Positions 33,356 through 42,293 of a DNA stretch of 59,770 bases are shown here, piece by piece. The position numbers and the translations under genes were made by a program. How positions within the stretch are numbered: the first letter of the stretch is position 1; the number at the start of each line of letters is the position of its first letter. The DNA comes from Myxococcaceae bacterium. GTDB lineage: Bacteria; Myxococcota_A; Polyangia; Polyangiales; Ga0077539. The notes under the pieces were generated by a model. The model had not been told where the DNA came from. It ran no database searches and worked only from the letters and a program-made list of their open reading frames with translations. The stretch spans positions 1 to 59,770 of the forward strand of contig SCUS01000130.1 in NCBI GenBank assembly GCA_004297725.1, written 5' to 3'.

Positions 33356-34620
33356 GGAAACCTCCCCGCCGTCAGTTCGAGGGCCACGCGGGCCCGGGCC
33401 AGCGCGGCGTGCGCTTCGACCCGCGCGGACCGCGCGGCGGCGGTCTCTCGACGCACGCCGACCTGGACCGAGAGCGGGGTCTCCCCGAGCTCGTAGCCGC
33501 GCGTCGCGAGGCGCTCGGCGTCGTCGGTGGCGGCCGCCGCGGCGTCGAGGGCGCGCGCCGCGTCGAGGGCGCCGCGCCAGGTCGCGTACGCGGCGCGCAG
33601 GTCGGCCTGCGCCAGGGCGAGCGTCGCGCGCCCCTCGGCGGTGGCCGTCTCCACCTGGGCCCGGGCGACTGCCGTCGCGGTCTGGTTGTGCTGGTAGAAC
33701 GGCAGTGGCAGGTCGAGTCCGAGGTGGGCCGCGTACTCGGGGTCGTGCGCGCCGTTGATCGTGAAGCGAGGCAGCGGGACGCCGAGACGCGTCTGGAGAC
33801 GGACGTCGGCGCGCGCGGCCTGCATCGCGGCCCGAGAACGAACGAGGTCGGAGCGACGCCCGAGACCCGCCAGGAGCGCGTCGAGCGGCGGCGGCTCGTC
33901 CTCGCGGTCGTCCGCGGCGACCCGGACCGGGGACTCCGCGACGAGGCCCAGCCGCCCCCGCAGCGAGGCGAGGAGCGCGTCGTGTTCGGCGCGGGCGGCG
34001 ATCAGCCGGGCGACGCCCTGCGCCTGCACGGCGGTCGCGAGCGCGAGGTCGCCGTCGCCCGAAGCGCCGGCCGCGCGGCGGGCGCGGGCGATGGTGACCA
34101 GCGCCTCGTCGAGGCGCACGCGCTCTTCCTCAACGCGCGAGCGCTCCTCGGCCGCAAGCGCCCGAACCCACAGGTCGAGCGCCTCACCCACGGCACGCCG
34201 CCGCACGTCGTCGGCCTCGGCCTCCGCGACGACCGTCCGCGCGTTGGCGACCGCGCCGCGCTGGGCGCGCGCGCCGGAGAAGTCGAAGGGCCAGACGAGC
34301 GACACCGAGACGTCGGGCACCGGGCCGAAGTTGGGGATGAACCTCGCACCGGCCAGCACCGACAGCTCGGGGTTGGTGGGCGACCGAACGTCCGCCCCGA
34401 CCCGCAGGGCGCGGGCCTCCCCGACGCGCGCCTCGGCGACCTGCACCGCAGGCGCGCCGCGTCCCGCGAGCTGCACGACGCGCGCGCGGTCGAGCACGAC
34501 GCCGGCCTCCTGCGCGCGGGCCCGTCCCGCCCAGGAGAAGAGGGCCGCGAGGGCGACCCCGCAGGGGCGGAGGCGTGGCACCCTTCGCGACCGAGAGGTG
34601 CCGCGTGAAGCGTCTCTCAT
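33352..34620 (-). CDS. czcC: Outer-membrane efflux channel (CzcC/TolC-like)
   Basis: Encodes 422 aa from ATG 34620. Signal peptide CGVALAALFSWAGRARAQ, then two TolC/OEP repeats rich in long Ala/Arg/Glu helices (ARARVALELTAGRFP at the end) and beta segments (LSVLAGARFIPNFGPVPDVS). The AHLGLDLPLPFYQHNQ segment is typical of CzcC. Trimeric channel across the outer membrane. First gene of the czcCBA-MFS operon; promoter TTGACG-17-TAGCGT lies about 80 bp upstream. Confidence 0.9.
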   Translation of the reverse strand: MRDASRGTSRSRRVPRLRPCGVALAALFSWAGRARAQEAGVVLDRARVVQLAGRGAPAVQVAEARVGEARALRVGADVRSPTNPELSVLAGARFIPNFGPVPDVSVSLVWPFDFSGARAQRGAVANARTVVAEAEADDVRRRAVGEALDLWVRALAAEERSRVEEERVRLDEALVTIARARRAAGASGDGDLALATAVQAQGVARLIAARAEHDALLASLRGRLGLVAESPVRVAADDREDEPPPLDALLAGLGRRSDLVRSRAAMQAARADVRLQTRLGVPLPRFTINGAHDPEYAAHLGLDLPLPFYQHNQTATAVARAQVETATAEGRATLALAQADLRAAYATWRGALDAARALDAAAAATDDAERLATRGYELGETPLSVQVGVRRETAAARSARVEAHAALARARVALELTAGRFP

Positions 34621-34699
34621 GCGACCGTCCCGCGCGCCGAGCCGGGACGCGGTGCGTCGAGCTCAGCGGCTCTGAGGGGTCGAGGTCGCATCGGGGCGG

Positions 34700-34738
34700 A
34701 CGCTAGGCTTGCAAACACCGGCCGTCAATCGGTATTGT
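34700..34738. promoter_or_regulatory. Divergent promoter region, czcCBA versus lipoprotein-Feo cluster
   Basis: On the minus strand TTGACG (34728-34723), 17-bp spacer, TAGCGT (34705-34700) forms a sigma-70-type promoter for czcC. On the plus strand TTGCAA (34709), 18-bp spacer, TATTGT (34733) could drive the 34779 gene. The segment CGTCAATCGGTATT (34723-34736) recurs exactly in the promoter of the P-type ATPase at 46722-46735. Confidence 0.6.
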
Positions 34739-34778
34739 GGAGTCCCCTTCGCGTTCGCCTTCGTCTCAAGGAGTTGCC

Positions 34779-35432
34779 ATGACTCGAACCTCGGTCGCGT
34801 GCATCACCCTCGGAGCGCTCGCCGCGGCGACCGTGCTCTCGGTCGCCTGCAGCGGCGACAACGGGACCTCGACCCCGCGCGCCTCGGCCTGCTCGGACCC
34901 GACCCAGGTGAGCCTCCCCTCGTGCAGCGTCGCGGGGCAGGACCCCTTCTCGGACGAGGCGTGCCTGAGCCTCGACGACCGGCTCGCGCGGGGGGCCCCG
35001 ACGCCCGACGACGCGCGCGCCCCCGCGATCCTGGCGCCGACCGAGGGCGAGCGCGTGCCCGACGCGACGCCGTACGCGATCCGTTGGTCGGCGCCCACGG
35101 CGTGGCGGCCGCCGGCGCCGCGGCCGATGACCCTGCACGACGAGCTCGCGCGCTGGACGACGCTGGTGCCGGAGGCCGACGCGCACTGCGCGTCCTTCAA
35201 CGGGCGCGGCTACGAGCTGACCTTCCGCGCGGGCGGCGAGACGCTCCTGCGCCGGCAGCAGTCGGCCGCGAGCTGGACGCCCGACGCGGGGGCGTGGTCG
35301 CGCCTCGTGGCGGCCGCGCGGGGCCGCGAAGTGCAGCTCACCATCGTCACGGCCAACTTCTCCAACAGCCAGGTGAGCACGGCGCTCTACGCCCAGACCT
35401 CGCCGCGGCGCTTCACCCTGCTCGCCCCCTGA
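34779..35432 (+). CDS. Lipoprotein, first gene of the Feo-linked cluster
   Basis: Encodes 217 aa from ATG 34779 (AAGGAG, 6-nt spacer; the upstream frame start at 34737 overlaps the promoter). Lipobox LSVAC (Cys at residue 24). Mature part has paired cysteines (ASACSDPTQVSLPSC) and a Fn3-like beta segment (ILAPTEGERVPDATPYAIRW). Secreted, outer- or inner-membrane anchored. Sits 8 bp before the next lipoprotein, so co-transcribed. Function unknown; possibly a metal-binding or structural component. Confidence 0.75.
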   Translation: MTRTSVACITLGALAAATVLSVACSGDNGTSTPRASACSDPTQVSLPSCSVAGQDPFSDEACLSLDDRLARGAPTPDDARAPAILAPTEGERVPDATPYAIRWSAPTAWRPPAPRPMTLHDELARWTTLVPEADAHCASFNGRGYELTFRAGGETLLRRQQSAASWTPDAGAWSRLVAAARGREVQLTIVTANFSNSQVSTALYAQTSPRRFTLLAP

Positions 35433-35439
35433 GAGGCCC

Positions 35440-35739
35440 ATGAAACGAATCGGCTGCTTCCTTCTCCTGCTGCTCGCCTGCTCCGACGAGCACAACGACG
35501 GCGGCTCCCACGGCAACCTCGACCCGACCTGCGCCTTGATCGTGGAGCGCTGCCACGCCCTCGACCTGGGGCCGGGCCCGATCCACGACTGCCACCAGCT
35601 GGCCGAGGGCAACAACGTCGCCATGTGCGCGTCGCGCCGCACCGAGTGCCTCGCGCTCTGCCCCCTGGCGTCGGACGCCGGCGCGAGCGACGCCGGCGCC
35701 GCGGACGCCGCGAGCGACGCGACCGGCGGCGGCGGGTGA
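35440..35739 (+). CDS. Small Cys/His-rich lipoprotein (family member 1)
   Basis: Encodes 99 aa from ATG 35440. Lipobox LLLAC (Cys 14). Mature core: TCALIVERCHALDLGPGP, IHDCHQLAEG, then MCASRRTECLALC, with an Asp-Ala-Gly tail. A paralogue of identical length is at 50087-50386; the shared skeleton is C-x5-6-RCH-x-LD-x-G-x-GP-x-HDCH-x2-AE, then MC-x2-RR-x2-C-x3-C. Cys/His density and genomic company of metal genes suggest metal binding (inference). No characterised family recognised. Confidence 0.75.
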   Translation: MKRIGCFLLLLLACSDEHNDGGSHGNLDPTCALIVERCHALDLGPGPIHDCHQLAEGNNVAMCASRRTECLALCPLASDAGASDAGAADAASDATGGGG

Positions 35740-35797
35740 GAGCCTTGCCGTGGCCCTCGCGACGCGGCCTCACCGGCGCGCACCGGAGGGGGCGCCC

Positions 35798-37036
35798 GTG
35801 ACGCCGACGCGTGCCGGCGCGGCGGCCCTCGCGACGGCCCTCTCCGCGTGCGGGGAGGAGCGCGTGGTCTACGACCGCCCCGACGCCGCGCCGTGGGGCG
35901 CCCGCTGCGAGCGCCCGGACCTCCCCGACGGCGGCGTCGCGTCCGTCGCCTACGTCTCCAACAGCCTGATGAACTCCGTCTCCGTCCTCGACCTCGCGGC
36001 GGGACGCACGATGGCGGCGCACCCCGTCGGCGTCGGCCCCCTCGCCGAGAACGGGCCGCACCACCTCGCCCTCGACCGCCCCCGCGGCGTGGTCTACATG
36101 CCGCTCTCGTTCCCCGCACAGGCCATCGCGGCCGGGCCCCACGCCGAGCACGGCTCCGCGGTCTCGCCCGGGGTCTTCGTGAAGCGCTCGCTCTGCGATT
36201 TCAGCCTGCTGGGGCAGGTAGACCTCGACCCCAACCCGGGCGACCTCGCCCTGTCGGCCGACGGGCGCACGGCCTACGTCTCGCACTTCGACCTGCGCCG
36301 CGCCCTGGAGAACGCGTCCTCCCCGGAGGCGCAGCGCTCCCACCTCATCGTCATCGACACGGCGACGATGACGCGCACGGCGACGGTGCCCGTCTGCGTG
36401 GCGGCCCACGGCCTCGCGCTCTCGCCGGACGGTCGCACCCTCTATACGGCGTGCTACGGCGACGACGCCCTGGGCGTGGTGTCCCTCGACGGACCGCGCC
36501 CCACCGTGCGGCTCGTGTACATCGCGGGCCGCCCGCCGGGGAGCACCACGAACCCCCGGTACGGCCCGTACGCCCTCTCCGTCGCCCCGGACGGCAGCAC
36601 GGTCTGGATGGGCTGCACCGTCGCGACCCCGCCGCTGCTCGCGGCCTACAACGTGACGGCCGACGCGATGGACACCGCGAGCAGCTCCCGCACCCTCTTC
36701 GGCAAGCCTTACTTCGCGGGCTTCAGCCCCGATGGGTCCACGATGATCGTGCCGACGCAGGGGCGCGATTCGGTGGTCCGGCTCACCACCCGCGCGCCCG
36801 TCACGGTACTCCAGCAGGTCACCTTTCCGCCCGAGCAGTGCAGCCTCCCGCACCAGGTCGCCTACGGCCCCGACGGGCTCTACTACCTGGTCTGCGAGGG
36901 GCGTCACGGCAGCGATCCCTCGACCAACCGGCCCGGCACGGTGCTCGCGCTCCGCCCCGACGACCTTTCGGTGGTGCGCACGTTCACGGTCGGCATGTTC
37001 CCCGACGCCATCGTCTTCGGGGGTAGCGCGCCGTGA
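35798..37036 (+). CDS. YVTN-type beta-propeller lipoprotein
   Basis: Encodes 412 aa from GTG 35798 (GGAGGGGG, 6-nt spacer), with lipobox-like LSAC in ALATALSACGEE. Repeated blade sequences: SVAYVSNSLMNSVSVLDLAA, GDLALSADGRTAYVSHFDLR, HGLALSPDGRTLYTACYGDD, YALSVAPDGSTVWMGC, FAGFSPDGSTMIVPTQGRDS. This is a seven-bladed YVTN/40-residue propeller, a fold often paired with c-type cytochromes in periplasmic redox systems. GTGA overlap with the cytochrome gene that follows. Seven or more cysteines, some possibly disulfide-bonded. Confidence 0.82.
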   Translation: MTPTRAGAAALATALSACGEERVVYDRPDAAPWGARCERPDLPDGGVASVAYVSNSLMNSVSVLDLAAGRTMAAHPVGVGPLAENGPHHLALDRPRGVVYMPLSFPAQAIAAGPHAEHGSAVSPGVFVKRSLCDFSLLGQVDLDPNPGDLALSADGRTAYVSHFDLRRALENASSPEAQRSHLIVIDTATMTRTATVPVCVAAHGLALSPDGRTLYTACYGDDALGVVSLDGPRPTVRLVYIAGRPPGSTTNPRYGPYALSVAPDGSTVWMGCTVATPPLLAAYNVTADAMDTASSSRTLFGKPYFAGFSPDGSTMIVPTQGRDSVVRLTTRAPVTVLQQVTFPPEQCSLPHQVAYGPDGLYYLVCEGRHGSDPSTNRPGTVLALRPDDLSVVRTFTVGMFPDAIVFGGSAP

Positions 37037-37776
37037 GGCTGCTGAGCGTCGTCGCGGCGGCCCTGCTGGTGGCGGCGTGCGCCGACACCGAGCGCCGGGC
37101 GCCCCTCGCTGAGCGGGGCGCCGAGCTCGCGAGGGACCCGGCGGCGAGCCGCTCGCGGTACAACGTTTTCGCTTGCACGACCTGCCACGCCGAGCGCCCC
37201 GCCGACGTCGGCAACCGCCTGCTCCCCGGCGCGACCCTGGAGGGCGCCGCGCGGAGGCCGTCGTACTGGAACGGCGAGACCGCGCACCTGCGCGAGGCGG
37301 TCGAGCGGTGTTGGGTGTTCTTCATGCGCGGGACGCCGACCGACCTTGACGGGCCGACCGGCGAAGCGCTGGCGGCGTGGATCGACGCACTCGCCCCGGA
37401 GGGATCGACGACCGGCACGCAGGCCGTGACGCACACCTGGCCCCGCTCCGTCCGCACGCTCCCGGACGGCGACGCCGCGCTCGCCCGCCCCGTGTGGGAC
37501 CGCGCCTGCGCGGCCTGCCACGGAGCGATCGGCACGGGCGCCGGCCGCCTCGGCCCGCTCCTGTCGGTCCTCCCCAACGCGACCGAGCAGGAACACTGCG
37601 CGCGGGAGTTCCCGCCCACCTACCCCGACGCCACGACCTACATGCGCACGGTGGTCGTCGAGAAGGTCCGCCACGGCAGCTTCCTCGGGTACGCCGGGAC
37701 GATGCCGCCGTTCTCCGTCGAGGCGCTCTCGGACGACGACCTGCGGCACCTCACGGCGCTCTTCCGGTGCCCGTGA
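37033..37776 (+). CDS. Di-heme cytochrome c lipoprotein
   Basis: Encodes 247 aa from GTG 37033, overlapping the previous stop. Lipobox LVAAC (Cys 16). Two heme-c sites: CTTCH at about residue 50 and CAACH at about 160, each in a small cytochrome domain; candidate axial Met in GTMPPFSVEALSDDDL at the C-terminus and FFMRGTPTDL in the first domain. Periplasmic electron carrier attached to the membrane. Its pairing with a propeller protein and FeoAB suggests electron transfer tied to iron redox state (inference). Confidence 0.88.
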   Translation: MRLLSVVAAALLVAACADTERRAPLAERGAELARDPAASRSRYNVFACTTCHAERPADVGNRLLPGATLEGAARRPSYWNGETAHLREAVERCWVFFMRGTPTDLDGPTGEALAAWIDALAPEGSTTGTQAVTHTWPRSVRTLPDGDAALARPVWDRACAACHGAIGTGAGRLGPLLSVLPNATEQEHCAREFPPTYPDATTYMRTVVVEKVRHGSFLGYAGTMPPFSVEALSDDDLRHLTALFRCP

Positions 37777-39215
37777 CCGCGCTCGGCAGACTCCGCGTCG
37801 TCGTCGCGGCCGCCGCTGCGCTCGCGGTCCTGTCCGCGGGAGAGACCCGAGCCAACGGCCGCTTCCCCACCGCGCAGGAGGTGGTGGTGGGCCCGGGCGC
37901 CCGCTCCGACGTCATCGTGCTGCGGGTGACCTTCGGGCTGCTGGTGAGTCGCGACGCGGGTCGCAACTTCCGCTGGTACTGCGAGGACCTGATCTACTAC
38001 CCGTTCTTCCCCGGCCTGATCTCGGACCCGCCGGTCGAGGTCACGGCCCTCGGTGACATCGCGGTGGGCTGCGAAGATGGCGCGCGCGCCCTCACCGACG
38101 GTTGCGACGTCCGCGACGTTCCCAGCGTGTCGCATCGGGAGATCACCGACTTCGCCATGACCCCCGACGGGGCGATGCTCTACGCTGCCGAGAGCACCAC
38201 GGGCGATCGGAGCTTCGTGCTCCGCGCCGGCTCCGACCTCTCGTTCCGCCGCATGGGCGAAGGGGTCGAGCGGCTGCGCTTCCTCACCGTGGAGGTCGCG
38301 GCGTCGCGCCCCGAGCGCGTCTACGCCAGCGGATTCGACGAGTCGGCCGCGCGCGCGCCGCGCGTGCTCCGCAGCGACGACGGCGGGGCGACGTTCCGCG
38401 AGCTCCGCGCGACCGGCGGCTTCGGCGAGCTGGCCTACGTCTCGGGCGTGGACCCCGCGGACCCCGACGTCCTCTACGTGAGGGCGGTCGAGGGTCTGGG
38501 ATCGGCCCTCCTCCGCAGCGGCGACGGCGGCGCGAGCTTCGAGCCCGTCGCCCGAACCGGCGACGCGATGACCGGCTTCGCCCTCTCGGACGACGGCCGG
38601 ACCGTCTGGTACGGCAGCCCCGAGGAGGGGTTGTTCCGCTCGACCGACGGCGGCCGGAGCTTCGCCCGGCTCAGCGGGCTCCCCACGCACGGCCTCCGCT
38701 TCCACGCGGGGACGCTCTGGGGCGTGACCGACTGGGTGCGACAGCCCTGGGCGCTCGGTCGATCGATGGACGGAGGCGAGAGCTTCGAGGCCGTGCTGCG
38801 CTTCGAGGCCGTCGGCGGTCCGCCCGTCTGCGCCCGGCCCTCGGCGGCCACGGCGCTGTGCGACGATCGGTGGGCGACGCTGCGCGCGTCGATTGCGTCG
38901 CCCACGACGCGGCTCGACTCCGGCGTCGCCGGGGACGCGTCGCGGCCGGACGTGACCCTCCCCGATGCGGGGCCGCCGGACGCATCCAGCGCCCTCCCCG
39001 ATGCGGGGCCGCCCCCGACGCCAACGGTCGCACCCGACTGCGGGTGCCGCATCGGCTCGACCCGACCGCCCCGCGGTGCGTGCCCCCTGCTGCTCATCGC
39101 GCTCGGCCGACGGCGACGAGCGCGGGGCGCGGGCGCACGACCGGGACCGCGGAGGTTGACACGCGGCCCGGCAGCCGCCCTTGCACGCGCAGCTTCCAGG
39201 AGGCGAGCGAGCTGA
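37773..39215 (+). CDS. MYXO-CTERM repeat protein 1 (BNR/YCF48-like)
   Basis: Encodes 480 aa from GTG 37773 (GTGA overlap with the cytochrome stop; GTG 37767 also possible). Signal peptide RVVVAAAAALAVLSAGETRA, then sialidase/YCF48-like repeats with LRSDDGGATFRE, LRSGDGGASFEP, FRSTDGGRSFAR, RSMDGGESFE. Asp-Ala-Gly-Pro linker, then CGCRIG, a hydrophobic stretch and RRRRARG, a MYXO-CTERM-type sorting tail, followed by a further ~25 basic residues. Paralogue at 42294. Probably cell-surface anchored; ligand unknown. The stop overlaps the next start (TGATG). Confidence 0.82.
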   Translation: MTALGRLRVVVAAAAALAVLSAGETRANGRFPTAQEVVVGPGARSDVIVLRVTFGLLVSRDAGRNFRWYCEDLIYYPFFPGLISDPPVEVTALGDIAVGCEDGARALTDGCDVRDVPSVSHREITDFAMTPDGAMLYAAESTTGDRSFVLRAGSDLSFRRMGEGVERLRFLTVEVAASRPERVYASGFDESAARAPRVLRSDDGGATFRELRATGGFGELAYVSGVDPADPDVLYVRAVEGLGSALLRSGDGGASFEPVARTGDAMTGFALSDDGRTVWYGSPEEGLFRSTDGGRSFARLSGLPTHGLRFHAGTLWGVTDWVRQPWALGRSMDGGESFEAVLRFEAVGGPPVCARPSAATALCDDRWATLRASIASPTTRLDSGVAGDASRPDVTLPDAGPPDASSALPDAGPPPTPTVAPDCGCRIGSTRPPRGACPLLLIALGRRRRARGAGARPGPRRLTRGPAAALARAASRRRAS

Positions 39216-40120
39216 TGATCCAATACCGGTCCCACGCGTGGTTTCGGCTCCTGTTCTCGCGTCGAGGGTCCTCCTCGCGGGGCGTGCTCGGCCGGGTGCT
39301 CCTGTTCGGGGCGGTCGGGATGGGGGTGGCGGTCCTCCACCGGCTGGGGGCCGCGGTTCACCTGCCCGCCGGCGTCCACGAGACGGGCGGCGCGCTGATC
39401 GCGCTCGTGCTCGCGTTCCGGGTCAACACCGCCTACAACCGCTTCTGGGAGGGGCGATCGCTCTGGGGCGCGATCGTCAACCACGGCCGCAACCTCGGCC
39501 GCATGGTGCCGCGGTTCGCGAAGCTCGACGCGAGCGAGACCCGGGCGTTCCGGTCCTGGATCGTGGTCTTCGCCCACGCCGCGCGCCGGAGGTTGCGCGG
39601 CGAGAGCGGGCTCCCCGAGGTCGAGCGCCTCCTGACACCCGAGGAGTTCGAGGCGCTCCTGGCGGCGCCGCACCCCCCGCTCCACGCCGCGGACGAGCTC
39701 ACCCGCCGGCTCGAGGAACTCCTCTCGCAGGGGCGCATCGACCCGACGCTGGCGACCTGGGCCGAGCGCCTCGTCGCGGCGCTCGTCGATGCGCTCGGCG
39801 GCTGCGAGCGCATCCACAAGACGCCGACGCCGCTGGTCATCGTCCTCCTCATCGAGCGCTTCATCGCGCTCTACCTCGCGACGATGCCGTTCATGCTCGT
39901 GACGCGCGTGGACGACCTCGTCCCGGTCGTCACGATGCTCATCGCCTACCCCGTGGTGCTCATCGACGCGCTCGCCGCGGACCTCGACGACCCCTTCGGC
40001 CACGACCCGAGCGACCTCCCCCTGACGCGCATCTGCCTCACCATCGAGCGCGACCTCCTCGGCAGCGAGCCCTCCCCCGAACTCCTCTACGCGGGCGCGA
40101 CCGCGGCCCCGGAGGACTGA
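39215..40120 (+). CDS. Bestrophin/RFP-TM-family anion channel
   Basis: Encodes 301 aa from ATG 39215 (AGGAGG 11 nt upstream; TGATG coupling). Family motifs: AFRVNTAYNRFWEGRSLWGA (TM1-2 region), LGGCERIHKTPTPLVIVLLI, LIDALAADLDDPFGHDPSDL. Four membrane segments, typical length. Bestrophins form pentameric anion channels; bacterial members conduct various ions. In this cluster it may balance charge during Fe2+ uptake (inference). Confidence 0.88.
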   Translation: MIQYRSHAWFRLLFSRRGSSSRGVLGRVLLFGAVGMGVAVLHRLGAAVHLPAGVHETGGALIALVLAFRVNTAYNRFWEGRSLWGAIVNHGRNLGRMVPRFAKLDASETRAFRSWIVVFAHAARRRLRGESGLPEVERLLTPEEFEALLAAPHPPLHAADELTRRLEELLSQGRIDPTLATWAERLVAALVDALGGCERIHKTPTPLVIVLLIERFIALYLATMPFMLVTRVDDLVPVVTMLIAYPVVLIDALAADLDDPFGHDPSDLPLTRICLTIERDLLGSEPSPELLYAGATAAPED

Positions 40121-40123
40121 CCG

Positions 40124-40366
40124 ATGACGCTGCACGACCTCCCGCTCCGGCGTCGGGCCCGCGTCGTCGCGCTGCGCGTCGATGACGACGAGGCGAGCTG
40201 GCTGCGGGTGCTCGGCCTCGGGGCGGGCGCCGAGCTGGTCGTCCTGCGCGCGGGTCCTCTCGGCGGCCCCCTGCAGGTCCGCGTCGGCGCCCGGACGACT
40301 TTCGCCATCGGGCGCGCCCTCGCCGCCCGCATCGACGTCGCCCCGGCGGACGAGCCCTCGCCGTGA
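40124..40366 (+). CDS. feoA: FeoA, ferrous iron transport accessory protein
   Basis: Encodes 80 aa from ATG 40124, 3 bp after the bestrophin stop. SH3-like fold pattern: RARVVALRVDDDEASWLRVL GLGAG, ELVVLRAGPLGGPLQVRVGA, TTFAIGRALAARIDV. Cytosolic partner thought to modulate FeoB. GTGA overlap with feoB. Confidence 0.88.
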   Translation: MTLHDLPLRRRARVVALRVDDDEASWLRVLGLGAGAELVVLRAGPLGGPLQVRVGARTTFAIGRALAARIDVAPADEPSP

Positions 40367-42276
40367 GCCACGACCACGGCGGCGGCCCGAAGCACCCCGG
40401 CACGGCGACCTCCGTGCTGCTGGTCGGCCGGCCCAATGCCGGCAAGTCGTCCGTCTACAACCGCCTCACCGGCGGCGACGCCAAGGTCGGCAACTTCCCC
40501 GGCGTCACGGTCGACGTCCTCGCCGCCGACCTCACGCTCCCGGGGGGCGTCCCGGTGCGCGTGCTCGACCTTCCCGGGGTCTACAGCCTCGACGTCACCC
40601 TCGACCCCGGCACCGACGAGGGGGTCGCGCGGTCCTTCGTCGAGGGCGTCGTCGCCGAGGGATCCCGCGCCGCCTTGGTGCAGGTGCTGGACGCGTCGCA
40701 GCTCGCCGCGGGGCTCGCGCTCACCCGCGAGCTCCTGGCGCGTCCGCTCCCGCTGCTCGTCGTGTTGACCCAGCGGGACGTGCTGGCCGACGAAGGGCGG
40801 GCCCTCTCCGTCGAGCCGCTGCGGGCCGCGCTCGGGGTGCCCGTGATCGCGGTCAACGCGCGCGACCCGAGCTCCCGCGCCACGCTCCTCGGGGCCGTCG
40901 CCGCGCTCGTCGCGGAAGGCGCGCGCCCGCGGGTCCGGCCCGACGACGCCTGGGACGCGGCGGAGCTCGAGCGCGCGGCGATCCGCGACGCCGACGCGGT
41001 GGACGCGCGGGCCCTGCGACGGCGGGCGCGCACCGAGCGGCTCGACCGCCTGCTGCTCCACCCCGTCGCCGGCCCGGCGATCTTCCTGGGCCTGATGGTG
41101 GGGCTCTTCGCCGCCGTGTACGCCGTCGCCGACCCGGCGTCGCGGGCCCTCGACTTCGCGGTGCAGCATGGGGGGCGGCTGCTCGCGCGCCCGTTCGGGC
41201 ACGGCCTGCTCGGCTCCTTCGTCGTCGATGGCCTGCTCGGCGGCGCGGGGACGGTACTCGCGTTCCTGCCGCAGATCGTCATCCTCACGGCGGCGATGGA
41301 GCTGCTCGATTCGAGCGGCTACCTCGCGCGCGGGGCCTTCCTCGTGGACGGCGTGCTGCGCCGCTTCGGCCTGGGCGGACGGGCCTTCGTGCCGATGCTC
41401 ACGGCCCACGCCTGCGCCGTGCCCGCCATCGCCGCCACGCGCATCCTGCGCGACCCGCGCGAGCGCCTCACCGTCATCCTGGTGCTGCCGCTCCTCACCT
41501 GCTCCGCGCGCATCCCCACCTACGGGCTCCTGCTCGCGGCCTTCTTCCCGGGGCGCGCGTGGCTCCAGGCGTGCCTCTTCGTCGCGCTCTACCTCCTCGG
41601 CGGGGCCGCCGCCGTGGTCGTCGCGCTCGTCCTGCGGCGCAGCGCGACGAAGGGTCGGCGCCTGCCGCTGGTGCTGGAGATGCCCGAGTACCGCTCGCCC
41701 GATCCGCGCGCGGTCGCCCGCGCGTGCGCCGTCGCGGCGAGGCGCTTCGTCCGCGACGTGGGGGTCGTCATCCTCGCCTGCGGCGCGGTCCTCTGGGCGC
41801 TGCTGCACATCCCGGCGCCGGGCGCCGCGGACGGCGCGCGCGCCGACGCGTCCGCGATGGAGCGCAGCATCGGGGCCTCGCTCGGCCGGTCCCTCGAACC
41901 GGTGACGCGCCCGCTCGGCTTCGACTGGCGCATCAACGTCGGGCTCATCGGCTCCTTCGGCGCGCGCGAGCTCATGGTCGGAACCCTCGGCGTCATCTCC
42001 GGCATCGAGGACGCCGGCGACCACCCCGAGTCGCTCGCCACGCGCCTGCGCACCGCCCGCGACGCCCGCGGTCAGCGGCGCTACACGGCGCGCACCGGCG
42101 TGGCGCTGCTGGTGTTCTTCGTGTTCGCCTGCCAGTGCATGAGCACCCTCGCGGCGGTGAGGCGCGAGACCCGGTCCTGGCGCTGGGTGGCCTTCATCAC
42201 GGCCTACACCTACGCGCTCGCGTGGGCGGCCGCCTGGGTCGCCTCCCGCGCGGCGGCAATGCTCGGACTCGACTGA
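40363..42276 (+). CDS. feoB: FeoB, ferrous iron transporter
   Basis: Encodes 637 aa from GTG 40363, somewhat shorter than typical (700-770). N-terminal GTPase: G1 VGRPNAGKSSVYN, G3 DLPGVYSL, G4 TQRD. Membrane part contains the two gate motifs LLTCSARIPTYGLLLAAFFP and FACQCMSTLAAVRRETRSW, each with the conserved Cys, and FGARELMVGTLGVIS. Inner-membrane Fe2+ uptake. No FeoC gene follows; instead a MYXO-CTERM paralogue starts 17 bp later. Confidence 0.93.
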   Translation: MSHDHGGGPKHPGTATSVLLVGRPNAGKSSVYNRLTGGDAKVGNFPGVTVDVLAADLTLPGGVPVRVLDLPGVYSLDVTLDPGTDEGVARSFVEGVVAEGSRAALVQVLDASQLAAGLALTRELLARPLPLLVVLTQRDVLADEGRALSVEPLRAALGVPVIAVNARDPSSRATLLGAVAALVAEGARPRVRPDDAWDAAELERAAIRDADAVDARALRRRARTERLDRLLLHPVAGPAIFLGLMVGLFAAVYAVADPASRALDFAVQHGGRLLARPFGHGLLGSFVVDGLLGGAGTVLAFLPQIVILTAAMELLDSSGYLARGAFLVDGVLRRFGLGGRAFVPMLTAHACAVPAIAATRILRDPRERLTVILVLPLLTCSARIPTYGLLLAAFFPGRAWLQACLFVALYLLGGAAAVVVALVLRRSATKGRRLPLVLEMPEYRSPDPRAVARACAVAARRFVRDVGVVILACGAVLWALLHIPAPGAADGARADASAMERSIGASLGRSLEPVTRPLGFDWRINVGLIGSFGARELMVGTLGVISGIEDAGDHPESLATRLRTARDARGQRRYTARTGVALLVFFVFACQCMSTLAAVRRETRSWRWVAFITAYTYALAWAAAWVASRAAAMLGLD

Positions 42277-42293
42277 TCGGAAGGACGTTTCGC

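Noticed and set aside
40000..40130. Search for a riboswitch or Fur box before feoA
   Set aside because: feoA follows the bestrophin gene by 3 bp inside an operon, leaving no room, and no Fur-like AT-rich palindrome was seen.
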